From assembly GCA_017612755.1 (NCBI GenBank), contig JAGAFH010000072.1, positions 1 through 6,209 of the forward strand: a stretch of DNA of 6,209 nucleotides, given 5' to 3'. The position numbers and the translations under genes were made by a program. The stretch comes from Clostridiales bacterium. Lineage in GTDB: Bacteria; Bacillota; Clostridia; Saccharofermentanales; Saccharofermentanaceae. Numbering within the stretch: the first letter of the stretch is position 1; every line of letters begins with the position of its first letter. Positions 1 through 5,856 of the stretch are shown in pieces. The notes under the pieces were generated by a model. That model was not told the origin of the DNA, made no database searches, and worked only from the letters and a program-made list of their open reading frames with translations.

Positions 1-861
1 GTTTGTAAGATAGGGATCATCGATCTCGATCTTTTGGATCTTTGAGAAAGGTATTGATTCGTCATTGATAACCAGATCAAAAGAACCAATCTCTAAGCTC
101 TTTACTGTCATCTTCTGATAAGAGCGGGGGATGTAGATCTTGAGAAGATATATAAGTGCTAACAGTGCGATTAAAGGGATTATAGAGAATAATAGAAGCT
201 TGATCGCCAATGCATTGGATTTACCATAAAACAACAGCAATACCTCTACAGCCAGAAGAAGTGCAAAGGAACAGCAAAAAAAGATCAGTACTCCGTTGAT
301 GCCCTTCAGTTTGAACTCATAATCTCCGGCAAAACGCCCATTCTCTAATAAAGGTCTTTTTCCAACCTCGATGTCTTCGGACAATTCTTCGCTCTGCTGT
401 ACGGTCGAACGTTTCAGCTTAGTAAGATCATCTGACATTTTTGCGAACTCTGAATCAGTGAAACCATCACATTCGATATAGAGTTCTTCTCCGTCATCGC
501 CTCTGATCACGATATCCCGGATCACTTTATTGCCGCTCCGGCCGTTGTTCCTGACAGATCGGGAACATCTTATGAAATCTTCTAAACTGTATGTCCCATG
601 AGCTTTCCCGCGGGTCACGTCTATCTGATCATCACGGACGATTATCTTTACAGGACGCATCCTGACGGCATTAACGGTCCCTATCACGATGCCTAAGAGA
701 GCACCGACAGCCAGCAAACCGCCGGCATAGTATGGATCGATCTTTTTGTCTTTTGAGAGCAATAAACGGATGAGCCCCAATACAAAAACCAACAGAGCTC
801 CAACAAAGCCCTTTGCGAATGCATTTATCTTTGCATGTTTGTTTTCATATATCTTCTCCAT
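1..861 (-). CDS. Membrane protein with duplicated TM-pair/PH-like units (3' partial)
   Basis: The reading frame is open from an ATG at 861 down to base 1 (287 codons) and runs out of the window, so the C-terminus is missing. The order seen is: short basic N-terminus; hydrophobic segments at about residues 18-36 and 46-66; a beta-rich soluble stretch at about 69-135 (begins RPVKIIVRDDQIDV, contains YSLEDFIRCS); a charged linker (about 140-185); a second pair of hydrophobic segments at about 188-212 and 218-242; then a second beta stretch (MTVKSLEIGSFDLVIN, PFSKIQKIEI). The two soluble stretches share a pattern of two beta strands followed by S/Y-x-x-x-I-x-x-I, as in bacterial PH-like (YdbS/bPH2-type) membrane proteins; this family link is my inference. 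An in-frame ATG at 879 would add six residues; neither start has a good Shine-Dalgarno site. Base composition is AT-richer than the genes to the right. Function unknown; probably in the cytoplasmic membrane. Confidence 0.75.
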   Translation of the reverse strand, partial: MEKIYENKHAKINAFAKGFVGALLVFVLGLIRLLLSKDKKIDPYYAGGLLAVGALLGIVIGTVNAVRMRPVKIIVRDDQIDVTRGKAHGTYSLEDFIRCSRSVRNNGRSGNKVIRDIVIRGDDGEELYIECDGFTDSEFAKMSDDLTKLKRSTVQQSEELSEDIEVGKRPLLENGRFAGDYEFKLKGINGVLIFFCCSFALLLAVEVLLLFYGKSNALAIKLLLFSIIPLIALLALIYLLKIYIPRSYQKMTVKSLEIGSFDLVINDESIPFSKIQKIEIDDPYLTN

Positions 862-996
862 AATTGTTGATTCTACCATATTTCTGTAATACCGATCCTG
901 GGTGGAGTGGTAAAAAACTGGTAATTTGGGCGATCAGACCGTTCAGTTATATAATCAAAGCAACAAAAAACTGTTTTGAAGGCGGATGCTGTTTCT
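862..996. other. Intergenic region between divergent genes
   Basis: This stretch separates the minus-strand membrane protein from the plus-strand acetyltransferase and must hold both promoters. It contains a TATATAAT stretch at 948-955. The nine-base word AAAAAACTG occurs at 912-920 and again at 965-973, flanking that element. No RNA gene or long hairpin was seen. Confidence 0.6.
926..955 (+). promoter_or_regulatory. Putative promoter for the GNAT gene
   Basis: A perfect -10 hexamer TATAAT lies at 950-955. The best -35 candidate, TTGGGC at 926-931, has an 18-base spacer but only the TTG half matches consensus. The expected transcription start, near 962, leaves about 35 bases of leader before the ATG at 997. 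The -10 match is seen directly; activity and direction are inferred, since TATATA is near-symmetric and could also serve the minus strand. Confidence 0.4.
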
Positions 997-1440
997 ATGG
1001 ACAACAAAGAGATCACTATCAGGGAAGAACGCATTTCAGCGGAGGAGTATATCGGTTTTCTTAAGAGAACGGATCTCGGGTCCCAGTATCCGAAGGAGCG
1101 ATTCGAAGAGAGGATCTCCAGGCTGGTTAAAAATGTTATCATCAGTCTTGTTGCAAGAAATGAGGAGGGCCTGGCGGTAGGAGTCCTCTTCGGCCTCACT
1201 GACTACAGCTACTGGCTTTATGTTACAGATCTCGGAGTAGACAGGGATTATGAGCGGCAGGGCATTGCCACCGCCCTCATGAAAAAAGCCCACCAGCTTG
1301 CCGGCGGGGAAAAGGACATAGCAGTATATCTCATAGCTAATGAAAAGGCAGTTCCATTCTACGAGAAGCTGGGCATGAAATATTCAACCGATGTCATGCA
1401 GTATAACCATATCGACTGGACCGGGTGGACGGTGGAGTAA
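997..1440 (+). CDS. GNAT-family N-acetyltransferase
   Basis: The protein of 147 residues is a single GNAT domain, which transfers an acetyl group from acetyl-CoA to an amine; the substrate cannot be told from sequence. Beta strands at about 46-56 and 59-67 lead into the acetyl-CoA-binding motif A at about 75-100 (VTDLGVDRDYERQGIATALM), which carries the R-Q-G-I-A pyrophosphate loop. Motif B follows at 114-127 (ANEKAVPFYEKLGM), the usual alpha helix and beta strand that close GNAT folds. The length is normal for a stand-alone GNAT. I chose the ATG at 997 because a purine-rich AAGGCGG lies at 979-985, although its spacing of about 11 bases is long; a TTG at 976 would add seven residues but has no ribosome binding site. 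It is followed by a 131-base gap, so co-transcription with the hydrolase is uncertain. Cytosolic. Confidence 0.88.
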   Translation: MDNKEITIREERISAEEYIGFLKRTDLGSQYPKERFEERISRLVKNVIISLVARNEEGLAVGVLFGLTDYSYWLYVTDLGVDRDYERQGIATALMKKAHQLAGGEKDIAVYLIANEKAVPFYEKLGMKYSTDVMQYNHIDWTGWTVE

Positions 1441-1457
1441 GGATACAAAAACAAAGG

Positions 1458-1476
1458 CCCTTATAAGTGGTAAAAT
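1458..1476 (+). promoter_or_regulatory. Possible promoter with overlapping palindrome before the SGNH gene
   Basis: An extended -10-like sequence TGGTAAAAT ends at 1476 (TG at 1468-1469, TAAAAT at 1471-1476). Directly overlapping it is an imperfect palindrome centred on CTTATAAG (1460-1467). No convincing -35 is visible. It may drive the hydrolase/TraX pair separately from the GNAT gene, with the palindrome as an operator candidate; both roles are inference. Confidence 0.25.
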
Positions 1477-1571
1477 AATAATCTGACAGGTCTGCGTGCA
1501 TCGCAGCAACGGCAGTGATCACGCTCCTGATCGTTGCAATAATCAATACATTAAAAACGGATGGTATCAAC

Positions 1572-2207
1572 ATGAAAAGGATCCTTTGTTTTGGCGACTC
1601 CCTTACCTGGGGCTATGATCCCGTAAACCGCATAAGGTTCGAAGAAGACAGCAGGTGGCCCTGCGTCATGGGGAAGATCTTAGGGGATGAGTATAAGGTG
1701 ATCGAAGAGGGCCAGAACGGAAGGACCATCGCCACGGAAGATCCGGCCGAGGGAGAGAAGAATGGCCTTACGTATATCGGCCCCTGCCTTGAGAGCCACG
1801 CTCCCCTGGATTATGTGGTCCTGATGCTGGGATCCAATGACTGCAAGAGAAAGTTCTCCTATTCCTCCATGGATATAGCTGGAGAGATGCAGATAATGCT
1901 GGAAAAGATCCAGTCCTACACCCGCTTCAGGTGCAATGACAGGATCAGGGTGATCCTCGTTTCACCGCCCCATGTTTCCGAGGCAATAAAGGATTCCTGG
2001 CTGGGCGACAGCTTCGGCTATGAGACTTCAGTCAAACTGTCGGAGAAGCTGTCAGACTGGTACAAACAGCTGGCAGATATGTACGGTTGCACATTTGTGG
2101 ATGCAGCCGAATATGTAAAAGTCAGCGACGAGGATGGTGTCCATCTGGGACCCGAAGGTCAGAAGGAGCTGGGAAGAGTCCTGGCGGAAGTGATCCGGGA
2201 GGAGTAA
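1572..2207 (+). CDS. SGNH/GDSL hydrolase, MsAcT-like aryl esterase/acyltransferase
   Basis: This 211-residue protein is a complete SGNH hydrolase. Block I is FGDSLTWG with the nucleophile Ser10; block II is EEGQNGRT with Gly50 in the oxyanion position; block III is LMLGSNDCK with Asn89; block V is DGVHLG with Asp188 and His191. The spacing and the flanking words (KRILCFGDSLTWG, VIEEG, SPP) match from memory the Mycobacterium smegmatis aryl esterase/acyltransferase MsAcT, where the matching residues are Ser11, Ala55, Asn94, Asp192 and His195. Members hydrolyse or transfer short acyl groups of small esters; the natural substrate is unknown. No signal peptide is seen from the ATG at 1572, so it should be cytosolic. 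The ATG was chosen because the conserved family start is there and GGATGG lies about 7 bases upstream. A GTG at 1515 in the same frame would add a hydrophobic stretch. The next gene begins 2 bases after the stop. Confidence 0.93.
   Translation: MKRILCFGDSLTWGYDPVNRIRFEEDSRWPCVMGKILGDEYKVIEEGQNGRTIATEDPAEGEKNGLTYIGPCLESHAPLDYVVLMLGSNDCKRKFSYSSMDIAGEMQIMLEKIQSYTRFRCNDRIRVILVSPPHVSEAIKDSWLGDSFGYETSVKLSEKLSDWYKQLADMYGCTFVDAAEYVKVSDEDGVHLGPEGQKELGRVLAEVIREE
2198..2204 (+). promoter_or_regulatory. Strong Shine-Dalgarno site inside the SGNH gene end
   Basis: GGAGGAG forms the last codons of the hydrolase and lies 5 bases before the ATG at 2210. It fixes the start of the TraX-like gene and implies translational coupling, since the hydrolase stop (2205-2207) sits between the site and the start. 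Confidence 0.8.
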
Positions 2208-2209
2208 AC

Positions 2210-2974
2210 ATGACGGAGGAAAAGACCGGGTCCGGACTCAAAGTCATCAACAGGGATCTTCTTAAGTACATGGCCATGTTCATGATGGGCATAGGCCACA
2301 TGATCATCTACCTTGGCGTCGCACACTTTACAGATATCCTTCCCCCGTGGGGCCTGCGGTTCTTTGTTTATGGAGAGTTCTTTGCTCCCCCGGTATTTTT
2401 CTTCTTTATCTCCGAAGGATACAGGTATACCAGGTCCCGGAAAAAATATGCAATACGGCTTCTTGCAATCGCGCTGATAACCCAGATACCCTTTTTCTTC
2501 GTGAATTACCCGGACGACCCCCTCTGGAAGATCTTTACCATCTGGAATGTAATGGTCTCCCTTCTGGCAGGCCTTCTGGTCCTCATGGTATGGGAAAGCG
2601 AATGGAAAAAACACATAAAGATCATCGTCATGCTTGCCATCACGGGAGCCACCGTACTGATCCAGGCAGAATGGAGGGGCTTTGGACCGCTTCTGATCTT
2701 CCTGTTCTATATCCTGAAGGAAAAACCTGTCCTGAGGTTTGTGATCTACGAAGCCATAATGCTCATATGGCAGTTCATACTGAACGGATTCTGCTTTACC
2801 CTCGCCTGGGGAGCCTGGGGTTATCTTCTGGGAGTAACAGCGTCCATCATCGTCATTACTTTCTTCTACAACGGGAAGAAGGGTCATTTCCCCACATTCT
2901 CAAAGTGGATCTTCTACGTTTTCTATCCCGCCCACCTGCTGGCGGTTATCCTCATAAGAGCCCTCTGCTTCTGA
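2210..2974 (+). CDS. TraX-family integral membrane protein
   Basis: This 254-residue, highly hydrophobic protein has about seven to eight membrane segments (roughly residues 18-37, 49-68, 80-98, 110-128, 136-152, 157-170, 176-220 as one or two, and 231-252). Features typical of the TraX family are the opening DLLKYMAMFMMGIGHMI with its conserved His30, the ISEGYRYTRSRKKYAIRLL stretch after the second helix, and the C-terminal SKWIFYVFYPAHLLAV with His242. TraX of the F plasmid is needed for N-terminal acetylation of pilin; chromosomal homologues in Firmicutes mostly lack an assigned substrate. Start: ATG 2210, preceded by GGAGGAG at 2198-2204. It follows the SGNH hydrolase by 2 bases, so the two are likely made together. 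No conjugation gene lies nearby, which argues against a pilin role here. Family assignment is confident; acyltransferase activity is inferred. Confidence 0.85.
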   Translation: MTEEKTGSGLKVINRDLLKYMAMFMMGIGHMIIYLGVAHFTDILPPWGLRFFVYGEFFAPPVFFFFISEGYRYTRSRKKYAIRLLAIALITQIPFFFVNYPDDPLWKIFTIWNVMVSLLAGLLVLMVWESEWKKHIKIIVMLAITGATVLIQAEWRGFGPLLIFLFYILKEKPVLRFVIYEAIMLIWQFILNGFCFTLAWGAWGYLLGVTASIIVITFFYNGKKGHFPTFSKWIFYVFYPAHLLAVILIRALCF

Positions 2975-2990
2975 AAAAGCAGCTTTACTT
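2965..2990 (+). terminator. Weak hairpin terminator spanning the TraX stop codon
   Basis: CTGCTT at 2965-2970 can pair with AAGCAG at 2977-2982 around a six-base loop that contains the TGA stop. It is followed by CTTTACTT, an interrupted T-run. Stem and tail are modest, so termination would be partial. Confidence 0.35.
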
Positions 2991-2991
2991 A

Positions 2992-3000
2992 TGCTATAAT
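2992..3000 (+). promoter_or_regulatory. Extended -10 promoter for the zinc-ribbon gene
   Basis: TGCTATAAT matches the extended -10 pattern TGnTATAAT exactly (hexamer 2995-3000). The -35 region is poor (TGAAAA at 2972-2977 with a 17-base spacer), as is common when the TG extension is present. The start would lie near 3007, giving a leader of about 90 bases. Confidence 0.55.
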
Positions 3001-3040
3001 TTCAAGTGCAGCATCCGGGATCAACAGGGTCTGGCTGGTT

Positions 3041-3064
3041 TGCGGTAATAATGTCTTACCGGCA
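3041..3064 (+). promoter_or_regulatory. Leader hairpin upstream of the zinc-ribbon gene
   Basis: CGGTAA at 3043-3048 pairs with TTACCG at 3056-3061 across a seven-base loop; with one bulged G the stem can extend outward to the TGC at 3041-3043 and GCA at 3062-3064. No T-run follows, so it is not a plain terminator. It lies about 20 bases before the ribosome binding site of the next gene, in the predicted 5' leader. Confidence 0.4.
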
Positions 3065-3095
3065 GGCCTGATATTTGAAGGAAAGGGAAAGGAAA

Positions 3096-3911
3096 ATGCC
3101 TGATAGAGAAAATCCCATCTCATTGCAGTGCAGCATCTGTGGCGGAAGGATAGTCAATGATTATCTTGAGGCAGCGTGCGTGTGCGCCCATTGCGGTAAC
3201 AGGTGGTCTATGGATGAACTGCTCCCTGATTATAAGGATTATGCCAGGGCTGTAGAGCAGGTAGGTAAGGCGAATGAACTTCTGGAAAGAAAACCGGATG
3301 TGGTCTCCGCAGGACAGGCTAAGCTGATGTTCCAGCGCGCGGAGGAAGACTGTGCCGACCGCCCTGATGCCATAGCTCTGGAGATCATGAAAAGCTGTCA
3401 GGAAGGTAAAGAACTGGCAGACCGGATCATAATATATGCCAAGGGAAAGAAGAGTTTCGACAACAAGGATTATCATCAGGCGATTACGGAGTTTTCGAAG
3501 ATACCGGGATTTAAGGATGTAGATGAACTTGTTAAACAGTGTAATATCGGAATAGAAAATACCCGCGAAAAAAGAGTGCCTTTTACCCTCATCCTCGGAT
3601 TGGTGCTTCCCATAGCTATCTGTGAACTGATCCTCCAGCTGACGGGCCTTCATATCCTTATCATCATCCCCATTTTTATTCTGCTCTGCGGGGCATTGGC
3701 CTATGTGGTCTTCTTTGAGAAGGTCCCGCCTTTGCTGATAGAGATATTATCGTTGGTAATAGCAATGCCTCTTGCCATATTTATGATACTGGTACACGGA
3801 TTTCATATGGAAACAAAGACAGCCATACTGATCGCTGTCTTAGCGCCGCTGGCTGTCTCGGTAGTTTTCTTTGCTATCCCTGATCTTACGAAAAAAGGTT
3901 CAGGGAAGTAA
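3096..3911 (+). CDS. Zinc-ribbon, TPR-like, four-helix membrane protein
   Basis: The protein has 271 residues. The N-terminus is a zinc ribbon: CSIC at 12-15 and CAHC at 30-33, with a typical G-N-R-W after the second pair. A mostly helical region follows (about 38-158), rich in charged residues and containing a TPR-like helical pair at about 112-150 (YAKGKKSFDNKDYHQAITEF, then GFKDVDELVKQCN), of the 'repeat-unit with KDVDELxKxC' type frequent in Clostridia. Four hydrophobic helices end the protein (about 162-184, 186-206, 213-234, 241-262). The soluble part should face the cytosol. No specific function is recognised; the layout suits a membrane-tethered adaptor. Start: ATG 3096 with AAAGGGA 7 bases upstream; a TTG at 3075 in frame lacks such a site. 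It has its own promoter and lies 121 bases after the TraX-like gene. Its stop is 4 bases from the convergent cyclase stop. Confidence 0.85.
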   Translation: MPDRENPISLQCSICGGRIVNDYLEAACVCAHCGNRWSMDELLPDYKDYARAVEQVGKANELLERKPDVVSAGQAKLMFQRAEEDCADRPDAIALEIMKSCQEGKELADRIIIYAKGKKSFDNKDYHQAITEFSKIPGFKDVDELVKQCNIGIENTREKRVPFTLILGLVLPIAICELILQLTGLHILIIIPIFILLCGALAYVVFFEKVPPLLIEILSLVIAMPLAIFMILVHGFHMETKTAILIAVLAPLAVSVVFFAIPDLTKKGSGK

Positions 3912-3915
3912 TACT

Positions 3916-5748
3916 TTATCTGTTTTTCTTTTTGGCCTTCTTTTCAAGATACATGGCCCTGTCCGCTTTGTTCATGCATTCCATGACTTCATGCCAGTTT
4001 GTAAGTTCGCAGGTGCCGATACTTGCACTGAGTTCAAACTGATACTTGCCGCTGTCATTGATACTCCTGATATTGTTCCTGATATTTCTGATGAACTTAC
4101 CGACCCGTCCGGGCTCTGACAATATGAGGATAGCAGAGAATTCGTCGCCTCCCATCCTTGCAACGAACTCACCACTCTGAAGAGCCCTGTCGATGCATTT
4201 GGAAGTCTCTTTGATGGCCTCATCTCCCATCTTATGCCCAAAGGTGTCGTTGATATACTTAAGGCCATCCATATCTATGGAAACGATGGCAGAATCCTTG
4301 ACCCGGCTGCCCTCCTTGTCGAACATCTCGGATATCCTCTTTTCAAAACCTCTTCTGTTCAGGATGCCCGTAAGAGGATCACTGATATAAAGGGTCATAA
4401 CGTCTGATATACCGAAGAGCTTGCTGTAGAGTTCGATCTTATTGATGGTCTGTCCTACCTGTGTAAGAAGGTATTCGATCTTAAAGTTGATATATTCCGG
4501 AAGAAGGGTATCAAATACCAGAACAGCATAACCATAGACCTCGTTTTTATAGAGGAGTGAGAAGTGGATCCGTGTGCCTCTTTCATCATTTTCGAGGCCA
4601 TCCGGCAGGAGGATATCATTCGAGAAAGAAATGGACTTGATATGGTTCTCTCCCTTGCCGGTAAAATAACCGGTGATCTCCCTGTCGTTCTCACGGAATC
4701 TTACCAGGTAACATGACATTACACTGGGAATGCTCTTAAACTGGTCAAGAGATACCTGGATAGCTGACTCAGCGGTAAGGGCTCCCTCGAAGAGAGAGTT
4801 GATCATAACAAACTCTCTTCTGTCATCCATGGCAGCGGAAGATATGGCATGCTGGAGGAACAGGGACTGGTAAACGTCTCTTTCCTCTACCAGATCGCCG
4901 GTGCTCTCACGGAGGATAAGCATTCCCGGGATATAGGAGTTCAGAGGAGGCTTATTCTCTGTTGTTGCCGCCTCCAGGATACTCATGGCAGTATCTACAA
5001 ATGATTCCTTTGAGATCTCAACGGTAGATATGGAGGGTATGTGGGTCCTTCCCTCGACACAGTTGTCTATTCCGCTGATGATAATATCTTTAGGTATGGA
5101 ATAACCCCGCTGGATCAGTTCGTTACAAAGGGCAATGGCCTCATAGTCATTTGAACAGATGATGGCCTCGGGAAGCGTACCGTCTTCTTTTATGAAGAAA
5201 TCTGCTGTCTCCCGGGCCTGGGTGATCCAGTAGTTACCGTGGAAGATCATGTCTTCACTGATCTCAAGGCCCGCCTCCCTCATGGCCTTCTCAAACCCGT
5301 CTCTTCTTTCGTGGGAATCATCCAGTTCATCCATACCCGTGACAAATCCGATATCTCCTTTTTCGCACTTGGAGATAACATGCTTAGCCATCTCATACAT
5401 GAGATTCTCGTTATCGGGAATGATATTGTAAAAGCCGGGGATAGCAGCTCTTATACAGACCACGGGAGGCGCTTCCATATCCTCAAGAAGATCCTCTATA
5501 AGGCCCTTGGCAAGGCCATCGTGGATCAGGGTATCATAGCATAAGATGATGCCGTCATAATCATGGATGTGGGGAAGGTCCAGAATAGTCTGATATCCGT
5601 TCAAGTAGAGAGGATTGCTGGTAAAGATCGAGCAGGTTCCGAACACATCTATCCTGTGTCCGTGTTCCCGGGCATGGTAGTCAAGATGCTTTATGATGGA
5701 CAGAGCAAAGTCCCTGTACATATCTCCTACAAAAACGCATATCTTCAT
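3916..5748 (-). CDS. Diguanylate cyclase with LacI-type ligand-binding domain
   Basis: This 610-residue protein has three parts. Residues 1-285 resemble the ligand-binding domain of LacI/GalR regulators (periplasmic-binding fold: KICVFVGDMYRDF start, DIGFVTGMDELDDSHERRDGF, AIICSNDYEAIAL, DIIISGIDN, PSISTVEI), without the DNA-binding helix-turn-helix. Residues about 290-445 look GAF-like (HFSLLYKNEVYGYAVLVF, then a helix into the catalytic domain). Residues 456-605 are a GGDEF domain: DPLTGILNRRGF, metal-site Asp492, IND with Asn500, GHKMGD, and the intact signature GGDEF at 533-537. It should condense two GTP to c-di-GMP. The I-site RxxD that gives product inhibition reads Q524-S-G-E527, so feedback inhibition is probably lost. 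There is no signal peptide or membrane helix, so it is cytosolic, and the ligand would be an internal small molecule, perhaps a sugar. Start: ATG 5748; an in-frame stop lies ten codons upstream, and GGGAAG sits 12 bases before the ATG. Confidence 0.92.
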   Translation of the reverse strand: MKICVFVGDMYRDFALSIIKHLDYHAREHGHRIDVFGTCSIFTSNPLYLNGYQTILDLPHIHDYDGIILCYDTLIHDGLAKGLIEDLLEDMEAPPVVCIRAAIPGFYNIIPDNENLMYEMAKHVISKCEKGDIGFVTGMDELDDSHERRDGFEKAMREAGLEISEDMIFHGNYWITQARETADFFIKEDGTLPEAIICSNDYEAIALCNELIQRGYSIPKDIIISGIDNCVEGRTHIPSISTVEISKESFVDTAMSILEAATTENKPPLNSYIPGMLILRESTGDLVEERDVYQSLFLQHAISSAAMDDRREFVMINSLFEGALTAESAIQVSLDQFKSIPSVMSCYLVRFRENDREITGYFTGKGENHIKSISFSNDILLPDGLENDERGTRIHFSLLYKNEVYGYAVLVFDTLLPEYINFKIEYLLTQVGQTINKIELYSKLFGISDVMTLYISDPLTGILNRRGFEKRISEMFDKEGSRVKDSAIVSIDMDGLKYINDTFGHKMGDEAIKETSKCIDRALQSGEFVARMGGDEFSAILILSEPGRVGKFIRNIRNNIRSINDSGKYQFELSASIGTCELTNWHEVMECMNKADRAMYLEKKAKKKNR

Positions 5749-5754
5749 GAATTC

Positions 5755-5760
5755 ATTATA
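5755..5760 (-). promoter_or_regulatory. TATAAT element very close to the cyclase start
   Basis: Read on the minus strand, a perfect TATAAT lies 6 bases before the ATG, so a transcript started from it would begin at or next to the start codon. TTGACT at 5772-5777 resembles a -35 but the spacer is only 11 bases, which does not suit the main sigma factor. The true promoter could lie further upstream. The match is seen; use as a promoter is doubtful. Confidence 0.25.
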
Positions 5761-5815
5761 CTTCCCATAAAAGTCAATACAGAGAACAAACTGTTAATAA
5801 TGGGTTAAGGCCAAG

Positions 5816-5824
5816 TGTTATAAT
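5816..5824 (+). promoter_or_regulatory. Extended -10 promoter for the TIGR04076-type gene
   Basis: TGTTATAAT fits TGnTATAAT exactly, with the hexamer at 5819-5824. The -35 region is AT-rich and weak (TTAATA at 5794-5799, 19-base spacer). A start near 5831 leaves about 26 bases of leader with AGGGGG at 5843-5848 as ribosome binding site, 8 bases before the ATG. GTTAA occurs at 5793 and 5804, 11 bases apart, in the position where an activator could bind. Confidence 0.5.
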
Positions 5825-5856
5825 CTATACATCACCAATTACAGGGGGATGATCTC

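Noticed and set aside
912..973. Repeated AAAAAACTG as a mobile-element end or target duplication
   Set aside because: The repeat is short and A-rich, the 53-base spacing holds no element, and chance is a sufficient explanation.
1515..1522. GTGATCAC palindrome as a regulator site
   Set aside because: Eight-base palindromes with GATC cores are frequent in this sequence because of common GATC-creating codons; nothing else supports a site here.
2159..2887. Long minus-strand open frame opposite the TraX-like gene
   Set aside because: Its translation is highly charged and of low plausibility, and it mirrors the codon pattern of the well-supported membrane protein on the other strand. No ribosome binding site or family resemblance.
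2210..2974. TraX-like gene as a sign of a conjugative element
   Set aside because: No relaxase, coupling protein, pilus or integrase gene is present, and chromosomal TraX-family proteins are common in Clostridia.
2347..3048. 233-codon plus-strand frame overlapping the TraX-like gene and the following gap
   Set aside because: It lies in another frame of a gene with clear family motifs, is rich in Pro, His and Arg as expected for a shadow frame, and has no recognisable motif.
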